Assembly (NCBI GenBank): GCA_034440395.1
Contig: JAWXBW010000043.1
Span: 1 to 53,150 of the forward strand
Origin: JAAUTS01 sp034440395
GTDB lineage: Bacteria > Verrucomicrobiota > Verrucomicrobiia > Methylacidiphilales > JAAUTS01
Reading direction: 5' to 3'
Length of the DNA stretch: 53,150 nucleotides
Shown here in pieces: positions 1 to 7,742 of the stretch; position 1 is the stretch's first letter, and each line of letters begins with the position of its first letter. The notes under the pieces were generated by a model. The model did no database searches and was not told the origin of the DNA. It was given only the letters and a program-made list of their open reading frames with translations. Both the position numbers and the translations under genes were made by a program.

Positions 1-206
1 CCTACGAGCGTTACGGTTACTCCCTCACGGTTGTGCAAACAGGCATTCCCCCAGCCCTCACGGCTAAACTTCTCGTCACAGGTGAAATCAAAGAACGTGG
101 GGTCATGATGCCTGAATCGCTTGACCCTGAGTTATTGATGGATAATTTTTCCAAGGAAGGCCTGCAAATTTTTGTGGAGAAAAGCGAAACAGAGCGCATG
201 AGCTAG
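1..206 (+). CDS. Saccharopine dehydrogenase-like protein, C-terminal end (partial)
   Basis: This is the 3' end of a gene that begins before the window. The open frame reads from base 3 to a TAG at 204-206 and gives about 67 residues. The stretch VVQTGIPPALTAKLL followed by TGEIKERGVMMPESLDP resembles the C-terminal end of saccharopine dehydrogenase / lysine 6-dehydrogenase proteins, where a small helix-loop segment precedes a 'GEI..RGV..PE' motif. Members of this family oxidise or form saccharopine-like secondary amines with NAD(P). The gene lies 51 bases upstream of an aldehyde dehydrogenase on the same strand, which fits a pathway making an amino-aldehyde that is then oxidised. The N-terminal Rossmann domain is outside the window, so the exact substrate cannot be judged. 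Confidence 0.6.
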   Translation, partial: YERYGYSLTVVQTGIPPALTAKLLVTGEIKERGVMMPESLDPELLMDNFSKEGLQIFVEKSETERMS

Positions 207-257
207 ATCTTAAAGTTAGCTCTCTCACTTGAATCACGAATCTTTACCAAAGCTGAC

Positions 258-1685
258 ATGATTAATAACCCAAAACTCCTACTCGGCTCTGAGTGGGTTT
301 CTACGGATACAACCCACGACATTGTTGATCCCTACACAGGCGAGCTCGTCGCCCAAGTGCCCGTAGGAGATAAGGCCTTGCTCAAAAAAGCCATTGATCT
401 AGCACACGCCACCTTCGCTCTAACGCGCCGCCAAGCTCCCTACGAGCGCGCGGCTTTATTACACGATGTCGCCGCAGGTATTGAAAAATATCGAACCGAC
501 TTTGTAGATCTCCTCATTCGTGAAGCGGGTAAACCCTTAACTTTGGCTCATGGCGAAGTAACCCGCGCGGCTACCACCTTCCAAGTCGCTGCGGAAGCTG
601 CTCGCCACAGCGCAGGAGAAGTTCTTGACCTTGATGCTTACGCCTTCGGAAAAAACCACCTCGGCCTCACACGCCGTTTTCCCATCGGAGTCATCGCTGG
701 AATTACGCCCTTTAATTTCCCCCTAAACCTCGTCGCCCACAAAGTAGCTCCCTGTTTAGCCACAGGGAACACCATGCTACTTAAACCCGCCGCTAAAACG
801 CCCCTCTGCTCGCTTCTCCTTGGCCAAGTTTTACTCGAAGCAGGCATGATCCCAGGCCAAGTCAACATCATCACCTGCAGCAATGAGGACGCCGCGCTTC
901 TAAGCTCCGACCCCTTCATTAAAATGGTCTCCTTCACAGGTAGCCCCCAGGTAGGCTGGAATCTTAAAGGTCTTTGCGAAAAGAAAAAAGTCTGTCTCGA
1001 ACTTGGCGGGAATGCCGCTGTCGTCGTCCATGACGATGCCAACATCTCTAGCGCCGTTTCTGCCATAGCCACGGGAGCCTTTGCCTATGCGGGTCAATCC
1101 TGTATCAGCGTCCAACGCATCTTTGTCCAGCGCTCCATTTATAACAGCTTTAAAGAAAATTTTATCGCTCACGTTCGCACAAAAATCAAAACGGGGAATC
1201 CGCGTGATGCTGCTACCGTCATCGGACCCATGATTAACGTAGCGGCTAGCGAACGCATCCTGAGCTGGATCAACGCCGCCCTCCAATCTGGCGCCACACT
1301 CTTACATGGCGGTAAAATGGAAGGATCCTGCCTACCTGCCACCATCTTAGAAAATGTTGACCATGCTCAAGATATTTACGCCCAAGAAGCCTTCGCCCCT
1401 GTCGTGACTCTGGAGCCTTACGACACCTTTGAACAAGCCCTTGATCTCGTCAACGATTCCGACTTCGGCCTGCAAGTCGGCATCTTTACCCAAGATCTTT
1501 CACGTTCACTCCAAGCCTTCCAAACCTGCGATGTCGGGGGCGTCTTGATCAATAACGTCCCCACTTTCCGTGTAGAAAACATGCCTTACGGCGGCATTAA
1601 AGATAGCGGCTTCGGACGTGAAGGCGTGCGTTATACCATGGAAGAAATGACTGAACTTAAATCCCTCATCATTAATTCCCCCTAA
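258..1685 (+). CDS. Aldehyde dehydrogenase family protein
   Basis: NAD(P)-dependent oxidation of an aldehyde to an acid, cytoplasmic. The 475-residue length is normal for the superfamily. Visible hallmarks are the PFNFPLN cofactor-site segment, the FTGSPQVG nucleotide-binding motif, the general base Glu248 in LELGGN and the catalytic Cys282 in AGQSCISVQR. The AGQSCIS pattern and short N-terminus resemble the lactaldehyde / phosphonoacetaldehyde / GAPN-like branch more than the betaine aldehyde branch. It starts with ATG and has no recognisable Shine-Dalgarno sequence. It follows the saccharopine-dehydrogenase-like gene and ends 5 bases before a second aldehyde dehydrogenase, so the three probably form one operon. 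An amino-aldehyde such as 2-aminoadipate semialdehyde is a plausible substrate but is inferred only from context. Confidence 0.85.
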   Translation: MINNPKLLLGSEWVSTDTTHDIVDPYTGELVAQVPVGDKALLKKAIDLAHATFALTRRQAPYERAALLHDVAAGIEKYRTDFVDLLIREAGKPLTLAHGEVTRAATTFQVAAEAARHSAGEVLDLDAYAFGKNHLGLTRRFPIGVIAGITPFNFPLNLVAHKVAPCLATGNTMLLKPAAKTPLCSLLLGQVLLEAGMIPGQVNIITCSNEDAALLSSDPFIKMVSFTGSPQVGWNLKGLCEKKKVCLELGGNAAVVVHDDANISSAVSAIATGAFAYAGQSCISVQRIFVQRSIYNSFKENFIAHVRTKIKTGNPRDAATVIGPMINVAASERILSWINAALQSGATLLHGGKMEGSCLPATILENVDHAQDIYAQEAFAPVVTLEPYDTFEQALDLVNDSDFGLQVGIFTQDLSRSLQAFQTCDVGGVLINNVPTFRVENMPYGGIKDSGFGREGVRYTMEEMTELKSLIINSP

Positions 1686-1690
1686 AACCC

Positions 1691-3178
1691 ATGAACTCCT
1701 CTGACCAACTCTTCATTAACGGAACATGGTTATCAGCTGTAGACGGAGCCACTCGTGAGATCTTCAACCCGGCCACGAACGAGGTCATCACCTTGGTCTC
1801 GGATGCAAGCCTATCTGATACCGAAAAAGCAATTCATGCCGCTCGCACGGCTTTTGATTCTGGACCTTGGCCCCGTCTCACTGCCACTGAACGCGCCACG
1901 TATCTTTTTAAACTGGCCGATTTGATTGAGGCTCAAGCCGAAGCCCTCGCTATGGTAGAAACCCGCAACAGCGGTAAGCCACTGCGTGAAGCACGCTATG
2001 ATGTGGCCGATGCCAGTGCCTGCTTCCGTTATTACGCAGGCCTCATCACGAAGCCCTCGGGTGAAACTTACGCCGTCCCAGATCCTAACATCCTAGCCAT
2101 GACCGTGCGCGAACCCATCGGCGTTTGCGCTCAAATCATCCCATGGAACTACCCCTTTCTCATGGCCGCATGGAAACTAGCTCCAGGACTCGCTGCGGGA
2201 AATTGCTGCATCCTAAAACCTGCAGAGACCACCCCACTTAGTGCGATCGAACTCTTTAATCTCATCGCCCAACTCAACTTCCCTCCTGGCAGTGTTCAGC
2301 TCCTACTTGGCTCTGGCCCCACTGTGGGTAACTTGTTAGCGGAAAGTCCTCTCGTTGATAAAATCGCCTTCACCGGAAGCACCAAAACCGGCCGCTCCAT
2401 CATGCGCGCCGCCACAGGCAACATTAAAAAAGTTACGCTCGAACTCGGGGGTAAGAGTCCTAACATTGTTTTTGCTGATGCGGATTTGAACCTAGCTCTT
2501 GAGTATGCGCTCTTCGCCATCTTTGCTGGTCAAGGCCAAGTCTGCACGGCAGGTTCACGACTACTCTTACAAGACACTTTAGCTGAAACATTTCTGCCAC
2601 GCTTGGCCGAAGCTAGTCGCTGTATTGTCGTGGGTGATGGCATGAACCCTGACACAGAAATGGGACCCCTCATCAGCCCGCTACAACTAGAAAGAGTCCA
2701 AGCCTACATCCAATCTGGTTTAGCCGAAGGCGCGCAGCTACTCTGCGGTGGTCAACGAATCAACACGCCAGAATGTGAGCGGGGAAATTTCTTAGAGCCT
2801 ACTATTTTTGTTCATACCCACCCCTGCATGAAAATTGTGCAGGAAGAAATCTTTGGCCCAGTTCTTGTCGTGCAACTCTTCCATGATGAAGCAGAAGCTA
2901 TCTCGTTGGCTAACGATAGCGTCTATGGCTTGGCCGCCGGAGTTTTTACAAGCGATACGACAAAAGGCCTCCGCGTTCTTAAGCAGCTCCGCGCCGGCAT
3001 CACTTGGCTCAACACCTACCACCCTACGTTTAATGAAGCACCTTGGGGCGGCTATAAACAATCTGGAATAGGAAGAGAACTCGGCACGTATGGCTTAGAT
3101 GCTTACTTAGAAATAAAACAAATCAACATCAACCTTGCCCCTCAACCTCTGGGCTGGTATCGAAAATGCTTTAGCTAA
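1691..3178 (+). CDS. Aldehyde dehydrogenase, betaine/amino-aldehyde dehydrogenase-like
   Basis: A second aldehyde dehydrogenase of 495 residues, from a different branch from its upstream neighbour. The N-terminus (FINGTWLSA, then IFNPATNEVI) and the core resemble betaine aldehyde and 4-aminobutyraldehyde dehydrogenases. Key residues seen are IIPWNYPFLMAAWK, the FTGSTKTGR cofactor loop, general base Glu251 in LELGGKSPNIV, nucleophile Cys285 in GQVCTAGSR, and EIFGPVLVV near the C-terminus. It lies 5 bases after the first aldehyde dehydrogenase and has no Shine-Dalgarno sequence, only a C-rich leader. A PotA-like ABC ATPase follows 49 bases later, so an omega-amino-aldehyde from lysine or polyamine breakdown is a reasonable substrate guess. 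Family membership is certain; the substrate is not. Confidence 0.87.
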   Translation: MNSSDQLFINGTWLSAVDGATREIFNPATNEVITLVSDASLSDTEKAIHAARTAFDSGPWPRLTATERATYLFKLADLIEAQAEALAMVETRNSGKPLREARYDVADASACFRYYAGLITKPSGETYAVPDPNILAMTVREPIGVCAQIIPWNYPFLMAAWKLAPGLAAGNCCILKPAETTPLSAIELFNLIAQLNFPPGSVQLLLGSGPTVGNLLAESPLVDKIAFTGSTKTGRSIMRAATGNIKKVTLELGGKSPNIVFADADLNLALEYALFAIFAGQGQVCTAGSRLLLQDTLAETFLPRLAEASRCIVVGDGMNPDTEMGPLISPLQLERVQAYIQSGLAEGAQLLCGGQRINTPECERGNFLEPTIFVHTHPCMKIVQEEIFGPVLVVQLFHDEAEAISLANDSVYGLAAGVFTSDTTKGLRVLKQLRAGITWLNTYHPTFNEAPWGGYKQSGIGRELGTYGLDAYLEIKQININLAPQPLGWYRKCFS

Positions 3179-3227
3179 TTTCTATTTGTTTTTTTAAATA
3201 ATCCGTTAACTCTGAGATTAAATATTT

Positions 3228-4313
3228 ATGGCTAACCCAATGGTTGAACTTCGCGGTATCAGTAAAAACTTCGGAAACTACACCGCACTCAATGACATCA
3301 ACTTAAAAATTGAAGCAGGCGAATTCATGACCTTCCTTGGCCCCTCTGGCTGCGGAAAGACGACACTGCTCCGCATGATCTCTGGATTCGAGACGCCTAG
3401 CTCAGGCAATCTTTTTCTCGATGGGGTCGATGTCACCCACGTTCCTCCTTACCGTCGCAACGTGAACCAAGTCTTCCAAAGCTACGCTCTCTTTCCCCAC
3501 ATCACGATCCAAGAAAATATTGAGTTCGGTTTAAAGATGAAAAATATTTCCAAATCGGAAATGGCTGATCGCGTCAAACAAGCTATCGAACTCGTCTCAC
3601 TCAATGGTATGGAACAACGCCGTCCTAGCCAACTCTCCGGTGGCCAACGACAACGCGTGGCCCTAGCCCGCGCCATTGTCTGCCAACCAAAAGTCCTCCT
3701 CCTAGACGAACCGCTTTCCGCTCTCGACACCAACCTGCGCCATGTCATGCAAGTCGAACTTAAACGACTCCAAAACATGATCGGCATCACCTTCATCTTC
3801 GTTACTCATGACCAAGAAGAAGCTCTCACCATGTCGGACCGTATTGTCGTGATTAACAAAGGCCAGATCGAGCAACTCGGCAGTGTTGATGACATTTACC
3901 ACCATCCCCGCACCACCTTCGTAGCTAACTTTATCGGCCAAGCCAACATTGTAGAAACCCAAGTCATAGACCGTGACGACAAATACGCAAAGCTCAGCTT
4001 AGACGGCGTGATCGAACTCACCGTCAATGCCGCCGACCTTCCTCGCAACGCTAACACTGCCGTTATTTCTATTCGCCCTGAACGTTTAAATTTATCCAAG
4101 GAAAAAATTTACGACCAAAATTGTTTTGAAGTGAAAGTAGACGATGAAATTTTTAAAGGTGCCACCAACCAATTCACCATCGTCACCGAATCCGGTTTTA
4201 AACTAACCGTCGTCGAAGCCAATGAAAGTAGTTCAGACACCATCTTCCATGCTAAGGATAAAGTCTTCTGCCACGTCCACCCAGACGATATCGTCGTGGT
4301 GCAAGGAGATTGA
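3228..4313 (+). CDS. potA: ABC transporter ATP-binding protein, PotA-like
   Basis: Cytoplasmic ATPase subunit of an ABC importer, most like the spermidine/putrescine protein PotA. The 361-residue product has Walker A GPSGCGKTT (residues 38-46), a Q-loop in NQVFQSYALFPH, signature LSGGQRQRVALARA, Walker B VLLLDEPLSALD and the switch His in FVTHDQEEA. The C-terminal third, after about residue 240, is a TOBE-type regulatory domain (IRPERLNL). The mark of this subfamily is the RRNVNQVFQSYALFPH-type segment and the total length. No potB, potC or potD gene lies in the window; the next gene is gatC, 83 bases on. Its membrane partners must be elsewhere, or it serves a related importer. The gene name is by similarity. 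Confidence 0.75.
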   Translation: MANPMVELRGISKNFGNYTALNDINLKIEAGEFMTFLGPSGCGKTTLLRMISGFETPSSGNLFLDGVDVTHVPPYRRNVNQVFQSYALFPHITIQENIEFGLKMKNISKSEMADRVKQAIELVSLNGMEQRRPSQLSGGQRQRVALARAIVCQPKVLLLDEPLSALDTNLRHVMQVELKRLQNMIGITFIFVTHDQEEALTMSDRIVVINKGQIEQLGSVDDIYHHPRTTFVANFIGQANIVETQVIDRDDKYAKLSLDGVIELTVNAADLPRNANTAVISIRPERLNLSKEKIYDQNCFEVKVDDEIFKGATNQFTIVTESGFKLTVVEANESSSDTIFHAKDKVFCHVHPDDIVVVQGD

Positions 4314-4396
4314 GCGTAGAACAGCCTTGTGCCTAGTACTATTAAACTAAAAGAAATACTTGTCGCACCCCGATTAGGTTATGCTAAAACCTACGG

Positions 4397-4687
4397 GTGA
4401 ATTCGAATAGTATTGATGTGGCCTATGTGGCAGGACTCGCTCGCTTGGAACTAACCCAAGCGGAAACAGAGACTTTCCAAAAACAAATCTCCAGCATTCT
4501 CGATTATGTCGAAGCACTCCAACGGATAGATGTATCCTCCGTTGCCGATAACCCGATCGACCCGAATCTGCCGACGAATGTCTTGCGCCCCGATGAATTG
4601 CGCCCAAGCCTGACTGCTCAGGACGTCGTGCGAAATGCTCCTAAAAGTGCTAACAATCTAGTCATTATGCCTAAGATTGTTGAATAA
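4397..4687 (+). CDS. gatC: Asp-tRNA(Asn)/Glu-tRNA(Gln) amidotransferase subunit C
   Basis: Small scaffold subunit of the GatCAB amidotransferase, which converts misacylated Glu-tRNA(Gln) and/or Asp-tRNA(Asn) to the correct amide form. The 96-residue product has the typical GatC pattern: VAYVAGLARLELT, then FQKQISSILDYVEALQRIDV, and a Pro-rich belt ending in the near-invariant D-V-V-R-N-A-P segment. The frame opens with GTG; the upstream ATG at 4381 is in another frame and no other start fits, so GTG is chosen. No Shine-Dalgarno sequence is visible. gatA follows after 36 bases and gatB after gatA, giving a compact gatCAB operon. The presence of GatCAB implies that GlnRS and/or AsnRS function is supplied indirectly. 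Confidence 0.93.
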   Translation: MNSNSIDVAYVAGLARLELTQAETETFQKQISSILDYVEALQRIDVSSVADNPIDPNLPTNVLRPDELRPSLTAQDVVRNAPKSANNLVIMPKIVE

Positions 4688-4723
4688 CTTTTCAATCCCC
4701 CCACATTATTCTTTTTACCTCCC

Positions 4724-6163
4724 ATGAGCCTTTACCAAGAAACTATCGCTAGTCTACGCCGAAAACTCACGGCCAAAGAAATTTCTCCCACCGAACTCGT
4801 GCAAAGCCTTCTTCAACGCATCGAGAGCGTTGATCCCAAAGTTAACGGCTACCTCCGTGTCGATTCCGAAAAAGCTCTTGCTCAAGCAAAAAACTGTGAC
4901 CTCAGCAAACCTCTTGGCGGCATCCCCATCGCGATTAAAGATAACATCAACGAAAAGGGCGAGGAATGTACCTGCGCCTCTCAAATTCTCGTCGGCTATG
5001 AAGCTCCTTATGATGCCACAGTCATTCGTAAATTAAAAGAGGCGGGAGCCATCTTGTTAGGCAGAACTAACATGGACGAGTTCGCCATGGGCTCCTCTAC
5101 GGAACATTCTTCTTTTAAGAAAACATCTAACCCTTGGAAGTTGGACCATATTCCTGGCGGTAGCAGTGGCGGTTCCGCTGCCGTGGTCGCAGCAGACGAA
5201 GCAATCGCCTCCCTCGGCTCCGACACGGGCGGCTCCATTCGCCAACCCGCTGCGCTCTGTGGTTGCGTGGGTCTCAAACCTACGTATGGCCGGGTCTCGC
5301 GCTACGGCTTAGTGGCCTTCGCCTCCTCGCTTGATCAAATCGGACCCTTCACCAAAACAGTGGAAGATAGTGCGCTCATGCTCCAAGCCATCGCAGGCCA
5401 AGATCATTACGAAAATACCAGCCGCCCCGTGGCAGTTCCTGACTACACGGCCAGCTTACAACAACCCGTTAAAGGTCTGCGGATCGGCATCCCTAAGGAA
5501 TATTTCGGTGAAGGCATTGATCATGACGTAGCGGATGCTTTGCAAAAATCAATCGCCTGGTATCAATCCCAGGGTGCTATCATTAAAGAAATTTCCCTGC
5601 CCCACACCCACGCCGCTATTGCCGTCTATTACATCATCGCAACGGCCGAAGCGTCTGCTAATTTAGCCCGTTTTGATGGCGTGCGCTATGGGCACCGCAC
5701 CTCAACCGTGGGAGATCCCCTCACCATCTACCGTAAGTCTCGCGCTGAAGGATTCGGTCCCGAAGTGAAACGCCGCATCATTCTCGGCACCTATGTTCTT
5801 AGCTCTGGCTACGCCGATGCTTATTATAACCGTGCGCAAAAAGTGCGGCAGCTCCTACGACGGGATTTCGTTACTGCATTTCAGGAATGCGATGTTTTGC
5901 TCACACCAACTTCCCCCACCCCAGCCTTCAAAGCAGGCGAAAAAATGAATGACCCCTTAAAAATGTACCTAGCCGACATCTGCACCATCGCCGTGAACTT
6001 AGCGGAAGTCTGCGGTATCTCCATCCCTTGCGGTTTTAGTTCTAACCAACTACCCATCGGATTACAACTGATCGGCCCCCACTTTCAAGAAGGCACCCTA
6101 TTTCGGGCCGCTCACGCCTACGAACAAGCGCATGAATGGGTTAAACGTCATCCGCAATTTTAA
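4724..6163 (+). CDS. gatA: Asp-tRNA(Asn)/Glu-tRNA(Gln) amidotransferase subunit A
   Basis: Amidase-signature subunit that hydrolyses glutamine and channels ammonia to GatB. The 479 residues match the usual GatA length. The Ser-cisSer-Lys triad is complete: Lys72 in IAIKDNI, Ser147 in GGSSGGSAA and nucleophile Ser171 in SDTGGSIRQPA. GRTNMDEFAMGSSTEHS precedes the amidase core and the C-terminal part carries the expected IPCGF and PIGLQLIGPHF segments. It begins with ATG after a pyrimidine-rich leader (ttctttttacctccc) with no Shine-Dalgarno sequence. It is the middle gene of gatCAB, with 36 and 38 bases to its neighbours. Confidence 0.96.
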   Translation: MSLYQETIASLRRKLTAKEISPTELVQSLLQRIESVDPKVNGYLRVDSEKALAQAKNCDLSKPLGGIPIAIKDNINEKGEECTCASQILVGYEAPYDATVIRKLKEAGAILLGRTNMDEFAMGSSTEHSSFKKTSNPWKLDHIPGGSSGGSAAVVAADEAIASLGSDTGGSIRQPAALCGCVGLKPTYGRVSRYGLVAFASSLDQIGPFTKTVEDSALMLQAIAGQDHYENTSRPVAVPDYTASLQQPVKGLRIGIPKEYFGEGIDHDVADALQKSIAWYQSQGAIIKEISLPHTHAAIAVYYIIATAEASANLARFDGVRYGHRTSTVGDPLTIYRKSRAEGFGPEVKRRIILGTYVLSSGYADAYYNRAQKVRQLLRRDFVTAFQECDVLLTPTSPTPAFKAGEKMNDPLKMYLADICTIAVNLAEVCGISIPCGFSSNQLPIGLQLIGPHFQEGTLFRAAHAYEQAHEWVKRHPQF

Positions 6164-6201
6164 TTTTTTACCACCTAAGCGAACCTTAACCTTTTTACGC
6201 C

Positions 6202-7647
6202 ATGCCATACGAAGCTGTGATCGGACTTGAAGTCCACGTCCAAGTCAAGACCAACACCAAAATGTTCTGCGGTTGTAAGAACGAATACGGGGGCGAGGTC
6301 AACACCCACGTCTGCCCTGTGTGTCTAGGACTGCCTGGGGCTCTGCCCACACCGAACGAACAGGCCATCGTCAAAACTATAGCCGCTGGTCTCATGTTAG
6401 GCTGCGACATTGCGCCGATTTGTAAGTTTGACCGGAAACATTATTTCTACCCTGACATGCCGAAGAATTATCAGATCACCCAGTTTGATTTGCCTCTTTG
6501 TCTAAATGGTGGTGTGCTGCTGGAAAAGTTTTCCTTCCCTAAAGATGTGCAAAAAGAGGAACAAGCTCTGGCAGGCAAAAAAGTCCGTCTCACCCGTATT
6601 CATCTCGAAGAAGATGTGGCTAAGTCTTTCCACTTCGAGGATCAAAGCGGTATCGACTTCAACCGCGCTGGCACGCCGTTAATGGAGATCGTTTCCGAGG
6701 CAGATATGGCGACGCCCGAAGAAGCCTTCGCTTACTTAACAACCCTGCGCCAGATCATGGTCTATGGTGACATCAGTGATGCCGATATGGAAAAAGGGCA
6801 AATGCGTTGTGACGTGAATGTGAGCGTGCGCCCCGTCGGCCAAAAAGAATTCGGCACCAAATGTGAGCTAAAAAATCTTAACTCCATTTCAGGCGTGCGC
6901 CGCGCCTTACAATACGAAATTCCGCGTCAGATTGAAGTTGTATCCAAGGGAGGCATTATCCGTCAGGAAACACGGCGTTGGGACGACGCCGCGGGTCAGA
7001 CCTTCCTCATGCGGATAAAAGAAAATGCCAACGACTACCGTTACTTCCCCGAGCCTGACCTTTTGCCCGTGCGCACCGATTGTGGATTGAAGGCTGAAGC
7101 GGAGACGATGATTCCCGAATTGCCGAGCCAGAAAAAAGCGCGCTTTATGCAGACCTATGGATTAAGCGACTATCAGGCTGAGGTGTTAGCCCAAGAAAGG
7201 CCACTTGCTGATTACTACGACGAGGCTCTAAAAACTTCTAAACAGGGCGTTCTTATTGCCAACTACATCATCAACGATTTTCTCGCTACTAACCCCGACC
7301 TAACAAATCTTCCTATCCCTGCCTCACATTTCGGTGAACTCGCAGAACTCGTCGGCTCCGCTAAGATCAACTCTAAGCAAGCGAAGGAAGTTCTCCTTGA
7401 AATGTTTAGCTCCCATCAATCACCACTTAGCATCGTTCAAGAAAAAGGTCTAGAGCAAGTCACTGACCTAGCAGAGCTTGAGATATTTTGTGACGAAGCC
7501 CTCGCTGCCAACGAGCGAAGTGTGGCTGATTACAAGTCTGGCAAAATGGGCGCAATCAATGCGCTCAAAGGTTACGTCATGAAGAAAACCAAAGGTCAGG
7601 CCAATCCAGGAGTGATTGATGAAATCCTAAAACGTAAGCTTATTTAA
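6202..7647 (+). CDS. gatB: Asp-tRNA(Asn)/Glu-tRNA(Gln) amidotransferase subunit B
   Basis: Kinase/transamidase subunit of GatCAB that phosphorylates the misacylated aminoacyl-tRNA and transfers ammonia to it. The 481-residue protein begins with the standard YEAVIGLEVHVQ, followed by the zinc site with CGC..VCPVCLGLPG (CxC plus CxxC), the HYFYPDMPKNYQITQ segment and LEEDVAKS. The C-terminal tail YqeY-like domain ends in MGAINALKGYVMKKTKGQANP. All conserved elements look intact. Translation starts at ATG without a visible Shine-Dalgarno sequence. It is the last gene of the operon; a new promoter-like sequence begins just after its stop codon. Confidence 0.96.
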   Translation: MPYEAVIGLEVHVQVKTNTKMFCGCKNEYGGEVNTHVCPVCLGLPGALPTPNEQAIVKTIAAGLMLGCDIAPICKFDRKHYFYPDMPKNYQITQFDLPLCLNGGVLLEKFSFPKDVQKEEQALAGKKVRLTRIHLEEDVAKSFHFEDQSGIDFNRAGTPLMEIVSEADMATPEEAFAYLTTLRQIMVYGDISDADMEKGQMRCDVNVSVRPVGQKEFGTKCELKNLNSISGVRRALQYEIPRQIEVVSKGGIIRQETRRWDDAAGQTFLMRIKENANDYRYFPEPDLLPVRTDCGLKAEAETMIPELPSQKKARFMQTYGLSDYQAEVLAQERPLADYYDEALKTSKQGVLIANYIINDFLATNPDLTNLPIPASHFGELAELVGSAKINSKQAKEVLLEMFSSHQSPLSIVQEKGLEQVTDLAELEIFCDEALAANERSVADYKSGKMGAINALKGYVMKKTKGQANPGVIDEILKRKLI

Positions 7648-7649
7648 CT

Positions 7650-7679
7650 TTGACATACGTTCGACTTATTCGCTATTTT
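7650..7679 (+). promoter_or_regulatory. Candidate sigma-70 type promoter for the gspE-gspE-gspF operon
   Basis: A perfect -35 box TTGACA (7650-7655) is followed after 17 bases by CTATTT (7673-7678), or after 18 by TATTTT, as a -10 element. Transcription would start near 7685, about 58 bases before the first secretion ATPase. The box sits right after the gatB stop codon, which fits a new transcription unit. The -10 match is only moderate. Confidence 0.4.
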
Positions 7680-7742
7680 CACTGTCAATGCAGTAAATCC
7701 TTGGCATCTTGGCATTTATCAACCTAAAATCAAAACCACACA

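Noticed and set aside
7700..7715. Tandem duplicate CTTGGCAT upstream of the first gspE as an operator or CRISPR-like repeat
   Set aside because: Only two 8-base copies without spacers; too short to support any call.
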